Assembly (NCBI GenBank): GCA_947626815.1
Contig: CANQTN010000010.1
Coordinates: forward strand, 1-55,943
Source: an uncultured Clostridia bacterium
Lineage (GTDB): Bacteria > Bacillota > Clostridia > TANB77 > CAG-508
Direction: 5' to 3'
DNA length: 55,943 nt
The notes under the pieces were generated by a model that saw only the letters and a program-made list of their open reading frames with translations, made no database searches and had not been told where the DNA came from. Every line of letters begins with the position of its first letter. Position 1 is the stretch's first letter. This document shows, one piece after another, positions 1 through 8,443 of this stretch. A program made the translations under genes and the position numbers.

Positions 1-143
1 ATGTTGATAAAGTTACTCCTACTAATATTAACAATACTATTATTGTTATTACTAATGCTATTAATGTTATTCCGTTTCATCCACTTTCGGTCAAACTTTG
101 TGTCGTCTTTTTTCTTCTTTTGTGCAATAATTTCTTTTTTCAT
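1..143 (-). CDS. Prepilin-like protein, N-terminal part, with a CGG recoding site
   Basis: The gene starts at an ATG (143) behind the ribosome binding site AGAGGAGG and runs off the left edge. The first 23 residues are a Lys-rich leader. At codon 24 the frame meets CGG; reading on in that frame gives an Asn/Ser-rich string. Skipping the C gives GITLIALVITIIVLLILVG, the classic prepilin peptidase motif and hydrophobic helix of type IV pilin-like proteins in Clostridia. The Gly made by the shift is the residue before the expected cleavage point. Known of the family: such proteins form pili or pseudopili at the membrane. The C-terminal part is outside the window, so the exact role is open. Confidence 0.75.
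   Translation of the reverse strand, partial: MKKEIIAQKKKKDDTKFDRKWMKRNNINSISNNNNSIVNISRSNFIN
72..74 (-). other. In-frame CGG with +1 shift (prepilin-like, Gly24)
   Basis: Context AAA-C-GGA-ATA. Skipping C restores the prepilin motif GITLIALV. Confidence 0.8.
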
Positions 144-443
144 CTGTTTTTTCCTCCTCTTTCTAATTTTCTAGATATACTTTTTTAATATTACTTTTTA
201 TACGTTGTTTGCGTATAACTGTTATACATAATAACAAACCTATTTTTTTTAGTAAATGATTAAATATACGAGTTGATGTGGACTGTAACCTCTAATAAAT
301 TATAGCTATAATTACTTTTTATTATTTTTATTATAATAAAAAATTTTAAAAAAATTCTTAAAAACAAATAAAATGCATCTGTAAATATTAAACTTTTTTG
401 TTTTATATTTTTAGATGCATTTTTTAACTACTCTAATCTTTTT
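144..443. other. AT-rich intergenic stretch
   Basis: About 300 bases without a gene, lying between the start of the prepilin-like gene and the end of secF. It contains the 371-425 hairpin terminator. I see no ORF with a ribosome binding site and no repeat shared with the rest of the window. Confidence 0.6.
371..425 (-). terminator. Terminator after secDF
   Basis: AAATGCATCT and AGATGCATTT form an inverted repeat around an A/T-rich loop. T-rich sequence lies on both sides, so it may work in both directions. It lies 3' of secF. Confidence 0.6.
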
Positions 444-1103
444 TTATATTTCTTCTTCTTTATTTTTTTCTTTTAATTTCTTTTCAAAATTGGTTGTTAT
501 ACCCATTAAACTTAGCATATATACAATTAATACTAATGGAATTGTTATTCTTCCTATTGGAATTCTAGTAATTGCCATAATACTTAGCAATAACATTTGT
601 GCTATTGCTATGCAAAAAGCTACTAATGCTGTTGTTCTTAGTATTCCTAATTTTTTATATCTGATTGCTAAATATATTAGTATAATTATTGTTACTACAA
701 CAAATGGTGTAATATATGGTTTTATAAGGTCTCTTCCTCTTGTATGAGGAATATTTGTAATTTCTATCTCGTCTGCTTGTAATTCTGTTCCATATTTTTC
801 ATTTATTTTAGTAATTAAGTTACTTTTTTGCTCATCTGTTATATTATTTACTGTTATGCCTACTGTTTCGTTAAATATCTCTACTGTTTGAATTATTACA
901 TCTTGGTTTGGAAATATTTCATCAGTTATTTTTTTGATATCTGATATATTAAATTCTTTTGCTAAATATAATTGAATTTTTTGTGCTGTTTCATATTTTA
1001 GTTCAAAATTTAAACCTTTTGTAAGAATTATAATAATTCCTGCTATGATTATAATTGCTACTAAAAGTGCTATTATTTTTGTTTTTTTGCTTATATTTTT
1101 CAT
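444..1103 (-). CDS. secF: SecF-like protein translocase subunit (short)
   Basis: This is the membrane partner of SecD in the SecDF complex, which uses the proton motive force to help pull secreted proteins through SecYEG. The 219-residue protein has one N-terminal membrane helix (about 9-28), an extracellular segment (30-128), then about three further hydrophobic helices (130-205) and a Lys/Glu-rich tail. Typical SecF has six helices and about 300 residues, so this is a reduced form. The start follows AGGAAAGG and is 2 bases after the secD stop, so the two are one operon. The name rests on position next to SecD and topology more than on strong motifs. Confidence 0.65.
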   Translation of the reverse strand: MKNISKKTKIIALLVAIIIIAGIIIILTKGLNFELKYETAQKIQLYLAKEFNISDIKKITDEIFPNQDVIIQTVEIFNETVGITVNNITDEQKSNLITKINEKYGTELQADEIEITNIPHTRGRDLIKPYITPFVVVTIIILIYLAIRYKKLGILRTTALVAFCIAIAQMLLLSIMAITRIPIGRITIPLVLIVYMLSLMGITTNFEKKLKEKNKEEEI

Positions 1104-1105
1104 TT

Positions 1106-2572
1106 CTATTTTTCCTTTCCTGCTTTTATTTTTACTAAACTATTTGTTATTATCATGTTATAAATTGCAATTAAGAAAAATCCCCAGAACATTACCATTC
1201 CAAAGTTACTTATAGGCTCCCATACTATAAAGCAAAATACTATTGATAAAATTATTATTGGCAATGTCTTTATAAAGAAATCTTTATATATTTCATTTTG
1301 ATTATCTTGTTTTAGTAATTTGTTTACTAAAATATAATTTAAAATAAGTATTGCTACTATTCCTATAAAACCTTCTATTGATAATACTATATTGGTATAT
1401 CTAACTATTAGCATTAATAATGAAGTAAATCCAACGTATGAAACGGCTCCTAGTATTCCTAATAGTTTATATCTAATAATTAATACTATAAGTGCTAAGG
1501 CTATAACTCCTAATGCTATATATTCTGCCATTTGTAGTTGCTCATTTGTTATGTCTGAATAAATGTATTGATTTTCTTCAATTTCATATCTTACTGGCAT
1601 TGCTTCACAGTTTAATATTGTAGCTATACGAGTGGCTCTACCAGCAGTTTCATTTACACTGTCTAAATCAGTTGAAGATGATCCCATTGAAAATTGTAAT
1701 ATACCATTTTCTACTGGTTTTTTAAAGCTTGTTGTTGTAAATTCTGAATCATCAATTTTTATAGTTACTTGTTTTTCTTTTTCAGTTCCATCTTTTAATT
1801 CTTCTACTTCTTCTGTTGTTTCAGTTGATGTTTCGTTTGTTGCATTTGTTGAATTTGTAGTATTGGTCTCTTCTATATTTTCATTTTCAGTTTCTTCTGC
1901 GTTTTCATTTTCCTCTGTTTCTTCTATTGTTTTATAAGTGCTAGTTATTTCTTTTAGTTTTTTTGTTCCTTCTTTATCAAATTCCATATTTAAATATATA
2001 GTTGTTCCAGATGTACCATCTACACCATACATTACTTTTACTTCTTTTAAGTCATTATTGTTCATTAAAACTTCTTTTGTTTCACTGTCGATTACTTCAA
2101 ATTTTCCTACAGTATTAATGTTACTTATTATGCTATCTGTTTGAGCATTTTCTTTAATTTCTACTATAATGTCTCCTGTATTTTCTTCTAATTTTATAAT
2201 ATAGTTGTCTAGTCCCTGTAGTTTTAATCTTTTTTCTATTATTTCTTTAGATTTTTTATAGTTTTCAACTTTTTTTACTTCTTCACTATTAACTGGTATT
2301 TCTTCTTTAGTATACCCTTTTTCTTGTATTTGCTCATCTGTTAGTTCTTCTGTATCTTCTACTTCATTTCCTTGAGCGTCTTTTATTATTGTGTTTGTTT
2401 CATCATTTAATGCTAGTCTTACACTTCTTGTTCCTTCAATATCCATTGCATATGAATACTGTTTTATTTGATTTTCCATTCTATTTTGTACTTGTGTATA
2501 TACCCCAAAAAAGCTTACCATAGTAATTAATACAATTGCTAATATAATTGTTAATATTTTTATTTTTTTCAT
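1106..2572 (-). CDS. secD: SecD-like protein translocase subunit
   Basis: A 488-residue membrane protein with an N-terminal helix (about 5-25) and a large extracellular part. The segment near 115-200 resembles the SecD P1 region (KRLKLQGLDNYIIKLEENTG). A Thr/Glu/Asn-rich linker follows (about 225-270), then another SecD-like segment that includes AGRATRIATILNCEAMPVRYE, here split by the linker, and five to six C-terminal helices (345-475). It acts with SecF in late steps of protein secretion. The Thr/Glu/Asn linker is unusual for SecD. The start lies 12 bases after AAAGGA, the spacing seen at several genes here. Confidence 0.8.
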   Translation of the reverse strand: MKKIKILTIILAIVLITMVSFFGVYTQVQNRMENQIKQYSYAMDIEGTRSVRLALNDETNTIIKDAQGNEVEDTEELTDEQIQEKGYTKEEIPVNSEEVKKVENYKKSKEIIEKRLKLQGLDNYIIKLEENTGDIIVEIKENAQTDSIISNINTVGKFEVIDSETKEVLMNNNDLKEVKVMYGVDGTSGTTIYLNMEFDKEGTKKLKEITSTYKTIEETEENENAEETENENIEETNTTNSTNATNETSTETTEEVEELKDGTEKEKQVTIKIDDSEFTTTSFKKPVENGILQFSMGSSSTDLDSVNETAGRATRIATILNCEAMPVRYEIEENQYIYSDITNEQLQMAEYIALGVIALALIVLIIRYKLLGILGAVSYVGFTSLLMLIVRYTNIVLSIEGFIGIVAILILNYILVNKLLKQDNQNEIYKDFFIKTLPIIILSIVFCFIVWEPISNFGMVMFWGFFLIAIYNMIITNSLVKIKAGKEK

Positions 2573-2619
2573 TTTTCAATTCATTCCTTTCCCTTTAGCT
2601 AAAAACATATTAATATTAG

Positions 2620-3281
2620 TTATAATAATTTTGTGTCATTAATTATTAATTCAAACCAGATTTTTAAATATTTAGCTGCATATTTACTCATCATAGTTCT
2701 ATCCATGAAGATTTCAAAATAGTCTAATACTGGACATATTTTTGTATCAATTGTTAATTTTAATATTATTTTTCTTTCGTCACTATCTATTATTAAGTCT
2801 GCATTTGTAACAGCATAGTTAACTCTATCATGTATATCAAAGGTTGATAAATTAGTATTGCAAACTCTATCTCTATGGACATCTGATTTGTCAGCTAAAA
2901 TAAGTGCTGCTGATATTTCACTAATTGCTGTTCCTGTTTGTTCATCATGATTTCCGAATGGCCATCATTATTTCTGTTCTTTCTTCTACTGGCATTCCCA
3001 TTTCTTTTAGAATGTTAAAACTAAGTATTGCTCCACTATGTGCATGATCTGTTCTGTTGACACAATTCCCAATGTCATGCAAATATCCTGCTATTTTTGC
3101 TAGTTCTATTGTTCTTTCTGGATATCCTAATGTTTTTAAAATTTCTCCAGCTCTTTCAGAAACAATTGAAATATGTCTGTGACTGTGCTCAGTATAGCCG
3201 TAAACCATCTAATTGTTTTTGAGCCCCATTTATTAAAGCATCTACTTCTTTATTTTTTATTACATCATCTAATGTTATCAT
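2620..3281 (-). CDS. HD-domain phosphohydrolase with two CGG recoding sites
   Basis: Read straight, this gene breaks into three pieces. Skipping the C of two in-frame CGG codons (Gly28 and Gly109) gives one 219-residue protein ending at TAA 2620. The ATG at 3281 follows AAGGAGG. It has the HD motif GYLHDIGN (about residues 66-73) with upstream His residues (EHSHRH) and a later NHDEQTG, as in HD-family metal-dependent phosphohydrolases acting on nucleotides or phosphoesters. The substrate cannot be told. The second shift lies inside the conserved AIGNHDE segment, so the in-frame reading would lose metal-binding residues. It is probably a single transcription unit upstream of secD. Confidence 0.8.
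2954..2956 (-). other. In-frame CGG with +1 shift (HD protein, Gly109)
   Basis: Context ATT-C-GGA-AAT-CAT-GAT. The shift restores AIGNHDEQTG; without it a TGA follows two codons after CGG. Confidence 0.85.
3198..3200 (-). other. In-frame CGG with +1 shift (HD protein, Gly28)
   Basis: Context TTA-C-GGC-TAT-ACT. The shift joins MITLDDVIKNKEVDA and the following residues to GYTEHSHRH; without it TGA follows after two codons. Confidence 0.85.
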
Positions 3282-3369
3282 TATCTTGCCTCCTTGTCTT
3301 TGTCTTTCTAGATTTTACATTATATTTTAAAAAATATCAACTATTTTTGACAATTTTCTGTTAAATGCC

Positions 3370-3412
3370 AAAAAATATGTGCAAATTAATTTCTTATATT
3401 AATTTGCACATT
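3370..3412 (-). terminator. Terminator after the 3525-4025 gene
   Basis: TGTGCAAATTAA and TTAATTTGCACA form a 12-bp stem. It is followed on the minus strand by ATATTTTTT. Confidence 0.7.
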
Positions 3413-3524
3413 TTGTTTATAATTGATACACATAAATTGTAAAATTATATTTTAAAGATTTTTTCCATATTTTCTATCTTTTCTATCTATTTTTTCAATT
3501 ATATTTTGGTTTAGCATTATAATT

Positions 3525-4025
3525 TTACAATTGCTCAGAATGTACTTTTATTTGTACATCTTGAAGTATATCTTCTATAGAATGGTTTTCATTTTTATTA
3601 TAGATAATTTCTAGTTTGTAACTGTCTTCTTGCACTTTTCCTTTTTCTAATTTTATATTATCTGTTTTATTATTTTTCAATGGAATTTCTTGATTGTTTT
3701 TATATAATTTGAATGAAATGGCATCTTCTGTTTTAGTTAAAATTTCAATATTATATTCTAAGTCTACTTCTGTTATTTCACCAGTTTCTTTATTATTTTT
3801 TACTTTAAAATTATAATATTCTTTTTCATTTTTTCCATTCATTTGTATTACTGGATTATTTTCTACTATCATTATTGGTTCTGCTACTTTAGCTTTTGCT
3901 TGTATGCTCGTATTTTGATATGCTTTTCCCATACTATATCCAGAGAATACTATTAACAATGTTATAGTTATTATAAAACTGATTGCTAATTCTCGTTTTT
4001 TGCTTTTTTCTTTTTTGTTTTCCAT
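3525..4025 (-). CDS. Secreted or membrane-anchored TasA/camelysin-like protein
   Basis: A 166-residue protein with a Lys/Arg-rich start and one membrane helix (about 13-31), followed by a beta-rich extracellular domain with many Lys, Glu and Asn residues. I recognise no exact family. The topology and location beside 4113-4703, which has a SipW-type signal peptide, suggest a TasA or camelysin-like surface or matrix protein. The start follows AGGAGGGA. It is followed by a clean terminator and may share an upstream promoter with 4113-4703, which lies 87 bases away on the same strand. Confidence 0.5.
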   Translation of the reverse strand: MENKKEKSKKRELAISFIITITLLIVFSGYSMGKAYQNTSIQAKAKVAEPIMIVENNPVIQMNGKNEKEYYNFKVKNNKETGEITEVDLEYNIEILTKTEDAISFKLYKNNQEIPLKNNKTDNIKLEKGKVQEDSYKLEIIYNKNENHSIEDILQDVQIKVHSEQL

Positions 4026-4112
4026 TCCCTCCTCCTTTTGTTGTTAATATAGAATAAAGACTATTTATTGCCGTATGTAACATTTTCTAATCTATAATGT
4101 TTTAATAAAATT

Positions 4113-4703
4113 TTATGTTGTTGGTTTTACTTGCATTCCTGAAACAATTATGTCAAAGGCATATTCTTCAATGCTTTGTGCATCTTCTGTGTCTATTGTA
4201 TCATTAAGTGCTATTTCTGTTTCATTATTTCCTGTTTCATAAGGCCATTCCCATTTTATTGTATATTCTTTTATCTTGTTTTCATCATTTGCATTTATTG
4301 TTCCTGACAAAATATCTCCTAATTCAGATATATTGTTATACTGCTGCTCATTGTATATAAATTTTAGGTTAGTAGGTTTTGTGTTTTTATCAATAAATTT
4401 AATATTATAAAGGATTTCTACATCTGAACCTGTTCCATCTATTGATATATCAAAACCACCTTCTGTTCCTGGTGCTATCTTATTGTCTATTAGTGTTTCA
4501 TTATTACATGTTGACATTAATTTTATACATTCTGTTTGTTCACTTTCTCCATTTACTTTAAAATTCCATGTAGCAACTTCAGCATTTCCTTCGCCAGTTA
4601 TTTTTGATACATATTTGGAAAAACTCCTTCCTCCTATGATTGCCAATATTATACATGATAAAATGGCAACTATTATTAATATTTTCTTTTTTTTATTGCT
4701 CAA
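4113..4703 (-). CDS. SipW-dependent-type signal peptide protein (TasA/camelysin-like)
   Basis: A 196-residue secreted protein. The N-terminus has a Lys-rich start, a hydrophobic helix (9-24) and then GGRSFSKYVSKITGEGNAEV, the pattern of SipW-type signal peptides in TasA, camelysin and related matrix or fibre proteins. A beta-rich domain with Cys38 and Cys45 (numbering approximate) follows. The start is a TTG at 4703, placed 9 bases after AAGGAGG; the ATG just upstream is out of frame and stops after three codons. Neither a SipW signal peptidase nor other matrix genes lie in this window. Confidence 0.6.
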   Translation of the reverse strand: MSNKKKKILIIVAILSCIILAIIGGRSFSKYVSKITGEGNAEVATWNFKVNGESEQTECIKLMSTCNNETLIDNKIAPGTEGGFDISIDGTGSDVEILYNIKFIDKNTKPTNLKFIYNEQQYNNISELGDILSGTINANDENKIKEYTIKWEWPYETGNNETEIALNDTIDTEDAQSIEEYAFDIIVSGMQVKPTT

Positions 4704-4885
4704 ATAAGCATTCCTCCTTTCTAATTTTATTTTTCATTTTGGATTTTTTGGATAAAAATTTGATTTAAATTTTTTGAATAAATTATAGATTTGAAAATGT
4801 ATTTTCATTATAGGTCCATTTTTTTTAATTGTCAATAATTTTTCACCGCAATTTTCGACAAAAACTGACATGGAATTAAAGATAT

Positions 4886-5076
4886 GTTAAAATTTACTGG
4901 TAACTGGTCAATGATAATATATTATTTATTTGTAACTCCCAACTGCATACAGATTGTACCTAAAATTTTATAATAAATTATAAAATTTTATTAACAAGCT
5001 GTAACTTGTTGGTCCCCCCGAATTGTTACTGCATAAATAATATATTATCATTGACCAGTTACCAGTGAACTCTAAC
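4886..5076 (+). repeat. Repeat family 1 (MITE-like palindromic element), copy A
   Basis: Inverted ends of over 35 bp, containing ACTGGTAACTGGTCAATG then ATAATATATTATTTAT, surround a conserved centre with GTAACTCCCAACTGCAT, an AT hairpin and GGTCCCCCCGAATTGTTAC. No ORF. The same centre recurs at 23496, 27502 and 47229, but the outer arms differ between copies. Confidence 0.85.
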
Positions 5077-5106
5077 AAAGATATTTTTGCAATTTCTAAT
5101 TCCCTG

Positions 5107-5135
5107 TTGACTTTTCCATTTTTTTACATTATAAT
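5107..5135 (+). promoter_or_regulatory. Promoter of the 5217 gene
   Basis: TTGACT (5107-5112), 17-base spacer, TATAAT (5130-5135), about 80 bases before the start codon. Confidence 0.6.
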
Positions 5136-5216
5136 ACATGCATATTTTCTATCTTTATATTTTATCGTTTTTCCCAATTTTTTTAATTAATATAATTAAT
5201 AAGGAGGTAATATTTA

Positions 5217-6146
5217 TTGAATAAAACATCAAAAATTTTTATATGTCTATTTTTTATATTTAGTTGTTTTTTATTTTTTGGCAATAGTTTTGCTAAATAT
5301 GTTATGGAAAATACCTATGTTGTTGCTACATTAAATATTGATAGGTGTCCACCTATTATTGAATTAATTGATATAAAAACTTCTAATACTTCTAATCCCA
5401 ACTATATTACTAAAAAAAATTCTGTTAGTGGTCATTTTAGAGTAAATGAAAAAAATATTTTCAGCAATAGTGTAAGTGTTAAAAATTTTACTATATTTGT
5501 TAATGAAAATCAAATAAAAACGGCATTTACAACATTAACACTATCGTCTGAAACTCCAGAAGGACCAATATATGAATTTTATTTTACTAATATTACTGGT
5601 GATGGTGCTTTAACTATTGTAATACCAGAAGGTACAATTCGCGATACTAGTGGTCTTACAAATGCAAAAACTACTTTTTATACTAATTTTATAGTTAATA
5701 ATACTAACTCTATTTCAAATTTTTCTAATTCGTCTCAACAATCTTCTGTTTCATCTTTAAATAATTCACTCGAAGTTTTACCATCTCAAAATTCTAACAA
5801 CTTGCATGAAAAAGATTCTTTTATTAAAAATTCTGAAAATGCAGATGATACTTCAAATACTCAAATTTCTGAAAATTTTGATGATATTTATAATGTTGAT
5901 GATGTTGTCGATGATATTGCTGATGATGTTACTGATGATGTTGTTGATTGCGATGTTTCAACTATTTCAACTTCTGATATTTTATCAGATTTTCAAACTA
6001 ATCAAAATATTGCAAATAATTCTGATATTGCAACTACCACAGATGATGATGCAGACAATAATTCAATTATAGAAACTTTTATAAAACGTCCTGAATTTTT
6101 TAAAATGTCACTACCATTAAATAGAGAAGATTCTTCTAATTCCTAG
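5217..6146 (+). CDS. Secreted TasA/camelysin-like protein with Asp-rich tail
   Basis: A 309-residue protein on the plus strand, divergent from 4113-4703. It starts at TTG behind AAGGAGG. The N-terminus has a hydrophobic helix (7-25), then NSFAKYVMENTYVVATLNID, the SipW-type pattern FxKYV...ATxN shared with its neighbour. Residues 40-160 look like an extracellular beta domain. Residues 170-290 are low complexity, rich in Ser/Asn and then in Asp (repeats of DDVVDDIADDV type), perhaps calcium-binding or cell-wall spanning. No sorting motif is seen. I infer a surface or matrix protein. Confidence 0.55.
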   Translation: MNKTSKIFICLFFIFSCFLFFGNSFAKYVMENTYVVATLNIDRCPPIIELIDIKTSNTSNPNYITKKNSVSGHFRVNEKNIFSNSVSVKNFTIFVNENQIKTAFTTLTLSSETPEGPIYEFYFTNITGDGALTIVIPEGTIRDTSGLTNAKTTFYTNFIVNNTNSISNFSNSSQQSSVSSLNNSLEVLPSQNSNNLHEKDSFIKNSENADDTSNTQISENFDDIYNVDDVVDDIADDVTDDVVDCDVSTISTSDILSDFQTNQNIANNSDIATTTDDDADNNSIIETFIKRPEFFKMSLPLNREDSSNS

Positions 6147-6158
6147 AATATAAAAGAT

Positions 6159-6524
6159 TTATTTTTTGTTTACTCCTATTATTCCACCTAAAATTCCAAA
6201 AATCATTCCTACAATAATCATGATTATACTTTCTAATTTTAATCCAAATTTCCAATTTAATATACTAGAAATTAAATAAATTGTCATTATATATATTCCA
6301 CCTATAAAAGCCCCATTTACTAGTCCATTTTTTTTAATTTTTGTATTTCCTATTGAGCTTCCAATTAATATGCTTATTGCTGTTATTACTATAATTACAG
6401 GATTTATTACTTTTTCATTTACATTTGTATATGTCAATACTGTTGCTAAAACCAATAATAATATAAATGTTGTTATTAATGCTATTAATACTCCTTTTGC
6501 TATATTATTTATCGTTTTCTCCAT
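6159..6524 (-). CDS. TIGR04086-type integral membrane protein
   Basis: A 121-residue, very hydrophobic protein with four predicted membrane helices (about 12-31, 41-60, 70-90, 98-117). A glycine-rich last helix (MIFGILGGIIGVNKK) and the FIGGIY segment match the TIGR04086 family found in Clostridia and Bacilli. The function of the family is not known. The start follows AAAGGAGGAAAAG. It converges with the plus-strand gene ending at 6146, 12 bases away. Confidence 0.6.
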   Translation of the reverse strand: MEKTINNIAKGVLIALITTFILLLVLATVLTYTNVNEKVINPVIIVITAISILIGSSIGNTKIKKNGLVNGAFIGGIYIMTIYLISSILNWKFGLKLESIIMIIVGMIFGILGGIIGVNKK

Positions 6525-6611
6525 GTCTTTTCCTCCTTTACTATTTTATTTAATTTTTATGTGTAGAAATTAAAAATAGAACAATTATTATTATGTTTTA
6601 TAGCACCTAAA

Positions 6612-6650
6612 ATCGCCTTGAATTTATTTCTAAATTCAAAGCGAAATTTT
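6612..6650 (-). terminator. Probable terminator after the sigma/anti-sigma operon
   Basis: Long inverted repeat TCGCxTTGAATTTA / TAAATTCAAxGCGA. The T-run on the minus side is short (TTTT), so efficiency is uncertain. Confidence 0.45.
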
Positions 6651-6702
6651 TTATAATTTTGCAATCACAGTTGTAAAATTTAAAACTATTTTAATTTTTC
6701 TT

Positions 6703-7521
6703 TCATTCATTTATTGTATATCCTGTTGTATCTGGTTTAGATATATCTGTATCTTTTACTACTCCACTTTCATATTTATAATCTACTGTTTTGTTGTTTT
6801 GGTTATCTATCATTTTTATTGCCAATCCAGTATTAACATCAATAAATTTTTCTGTATTTCCATCTTTAATAATATAGCATTGCTTTCCATTAAGATTTAT
6901 TTTATCTATATTTGTAGTAAAAGCCATATATAAATTATCTAAAAAAATATCTGAGGTAAAAGATATAGGTTGTACTGAAATGTCTCCCATTTCTTTTAAT
7001 GTCTTTGTTTTTCCATTATCTATTAGAGAAATCCTTTCATCTCCTGATTTATAAAATATTTGTTTTATTTTTTCGTTATCTTGTGAATATGTTGTCCATG
7101 TCATTAATATCTTATCTTGTTTTTTATATGTGTCCATTATTTTCATTGTTCCTTCACCAAAAATTTCTAGTCTTAAATAATAATTCTGACTATTTTGGCA
7201 TTCTTGTGCTTTTTTAGATAAGTTTGTAAGTATAATTGTTTTTCTTCCTATTATTATTACAAATAATATAATTATAATTAACAATATATTTCGTAATAAT
7301 TTTAATTTGCTATTATACTTTTTTATGTATTTTACCTCTCTATTATCTCGTTTTGTATTTTTTACTTGAATGTCTTTTTTCATGTTTTCAAATATTTTTT
7401 GACATTCAGCACATTCTCTTAAATGTTCTTCAATGAAATTATTGGTTTCTTCATTTGTTAATTTTTCAATATAATTTGGCAATAAATCTTGAACAATTTT
7501 ACAATTTCTTTTTTCTTCCAT
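6703..7521 (-). CDS. Anti-sigma factor with zf-HC2 domain
   Basis: A 272-residue transmembrane anti-sigma factor. The N-terminal cytoplasmic domain has Cys near 6 and HLRECAECQ (His and two Cys, about 34-42), the zinc-binding zf-HC2 pattern that holds an ECF sigma factor. One membrane helix (about 72-90) is followed by an extracellular domain of about 180 residues that resembles a lipoprotein-sorting beta fold and probably senses an envelope signal. I chose the ATG at 7521, well spaced from AAAGGAGG. An in-frame GTG at 7530 lies too close to it. The start codon lies one base after the sigma gene stop (7523-7525), so the two are co-translated partners. Confidence 0.8.
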   Translation of the reverse strand: MEEKRNCKIVQDLLPNYIEKLTNEETNNFIEEHLRECAECQKIFENMKKDIQVKNTKRDNREVKYIKKYNSKLKLLRNILLIIIILFVIIIGRKTIILTNLSKKAQECQNSQNYYLRLEIFGEGTMKIMDTYKKQDKILMTWTTYSQDNEKIKQIFYKSGDERISLIDNGKTKTLKEMGDISVQPISFTSDIFLDNLYMAFTTNIDKINLNGKQCYIIKDGNTEKFIDVNTGLAIKMIDNQNNKTVDYKYESGVVKDTDISKPDTTGYTINE

Positions 7522-7522
7522 A

Positions 7523-8000
7523 CTAATCACCCTCCTTTAATTGATTTTTTCCTCGATAAAATGTTACTCTGGCCCAGCTTTCTGTTTTATTCAAAATAAT
7601 TCCTATTTCTTTAAAACTAAGTTCTCCTGTTATTCTTAAATAAATTACTTCTCTTGTTTTTTCATCTAATTTTTGCATTTTCCTATATAAAGATATTTTT
7701 TCATCATTAGAAATAATTTGTTCTTCTGTATTATCATTTGATCCGAATTTCTAAAAATTTTTCATCAAAATTTATAACCTTTTTATTCTTCTTACAGTAG
7801 TCATACCATAAGTTTTTAGCAATTTGACATAGCCATACTGAAATTTTACATTCTCCTTTGTATGTGCCAATTTTCTTGACTGCTTTATAAAAAGTTTCTT
7901 GTGTTAGTTCTTCAGAAATGTCATTATTTCGAGTTAAACAGAATAAGTATTTGTTTACTGTTTCAAAATATTGTTCATATATTTGTTCTATATTCTGCAT
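7523..8000 (-). CDS. ECF RNA polymerase sigma factor with a CGG recoding site
   Basis: A 158-residue ECF (sigma-70 family) factor once the in-frame CGG at 7743-7745 is shifted by +1. Residues 1-75 are region 2 (EELTQETFYKAVKKI, AKNLWYDYCKK). Residues 100-155 are region 4 (LRITGELSFKEIGIILN then WARVTFYRGKNQLK), the promoter -35 binding helix-turn-helix. Read straight, the protein stops three codons after EI and loses all of region 4. Length after the shift is typical for ECF factors. It sits directly before its anti-sigma factor, and autoregulation is likely. Confidence 0.85.
7743..7745 (-). other. In-frame CGG with +1 shift (ECF sigma, Gly86)
   Basis: Context GAA-ATT-C-GGA-TCA-AAT. It lies in the linker between sigma regions 2 and 4; without the shift a TGA follows after two codons. 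Confidence 0.85.
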
Positions 8001-8232
8001 AACTTTTATCCTCCTTTGCTTATATGACGATTGAAATTAAAATTTGTTACACGTTTTATTAAAATTTTTAAATTTTAACTTGTGAATTTGATTTAAAACA
8101 TTTGAAATAACAAAAGAAAAAAGTTCTTGTAAATATTTCAAAGTTATTTGACAAAAATAAAAAAATATTTTATATTATAAATGTGTTGTGTTTTTATATG
8201 TATTCAATTCTTTAAGAATATTCCAAATTTAT

Positions 8233-8261
8233 TTGACATATAATAGAATTGGTGCTATAAT
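8233..8261 (+). promoter_or_regulatory. Promoter of sRNA 1
   Basis: TTGACA (8233-8238), 17-base spacer, TATAAT (8256-8261): a perfect consensus promoter. The sequence just after it, ATAGCTTAAGCAAA, recurs exactly at 50410. Confidence 0.8.
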
Positions 8262-8266
8262 AATAA

Positions 8267-8337
8267 TAGCTTAAGCAAATCATGGGATGTCATTAGGATT
8301 TGCACTGAGATATGTTCGTCGCATATCTCTTTTTTTA
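8267..8337 (+). ncRNA. Antisense-type small RNA 1 (antitoxin-like)
   Basis: A predicted RNA of about 70 nt with a perfect promoter and a strong terminator: stem GAGATATG/CATATCTC, loop TTCGTCG, seven Ts. It shares its first bases with sRNA 2 (50411). Its loop can pair with the loop of the opposing terminator (6 nt), and CATTAGGATT (8291-8300) is antisense to the opposing mRNA start region with a 2-nt gap. Confidence 0.65.
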
Positions 8338-8350
8338 TTCTAAAAAGAAA

Positions 8351-8371
8351 AAGGTGGTCGTCGTCCACCTT
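8351..8371 (-). terminator. Terminator of the small mRNA opposite sRNA 1
   Basis: On the minus strand AAGGTGG and CCACCTT flank the loop ACGACGA, followed by TTTTTCTTTTT. The loop is complementary to the sRNA 1 loop. Confidence 0.7.
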
Positions 8372-8412
8372 CAAAGATTATTCTTTGTTTTTGTCTGTGC
8401 TTTGGTTTTCAT
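8371..8412 (-). CDS. Tiny ORF (13 codons) opposite sRNA 1
   Basis: ATG at 8412 with AAGGA upstream encodes MKTKAQTKTKNNL. The transcript would run from its own promoter (TTGTAA, 17 bases, TATAAT at 8444-8472) to the terminator at 8351. The peptide is basic, not hydrophobic, unlike the toxin-like peptide at the paralogous locus 50529-50618. It may be a decayed toxin gene or only an RNA partner. Confidence 0.3.
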   Translation of the reverse strand: MKTKAQTKTKNNL

Positions 8413-8443
8413 TAATGGATTATCCTTATGTAAGGACTTTTTT

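Larger units (their letters stand above)
4704..5216. other. Divergent intergenic region holding a MITE-like element
   Basis: About 510 bases between the divergent starts at 4703 (minus) and 5217 (plus). It holds repeat family 1 copy A (4886-5076) and the promoter of the plus-strand gene (5107-5135). The rest is A/T-rich with no supported ORF. Confidence 0.6.

Noticed and set aside
5806..6072. Second plus-strand frame rich in Leu, Met and Ile
   Set aside because: A shadow of the Asp-rich tail of the 5217 gene in another frame.
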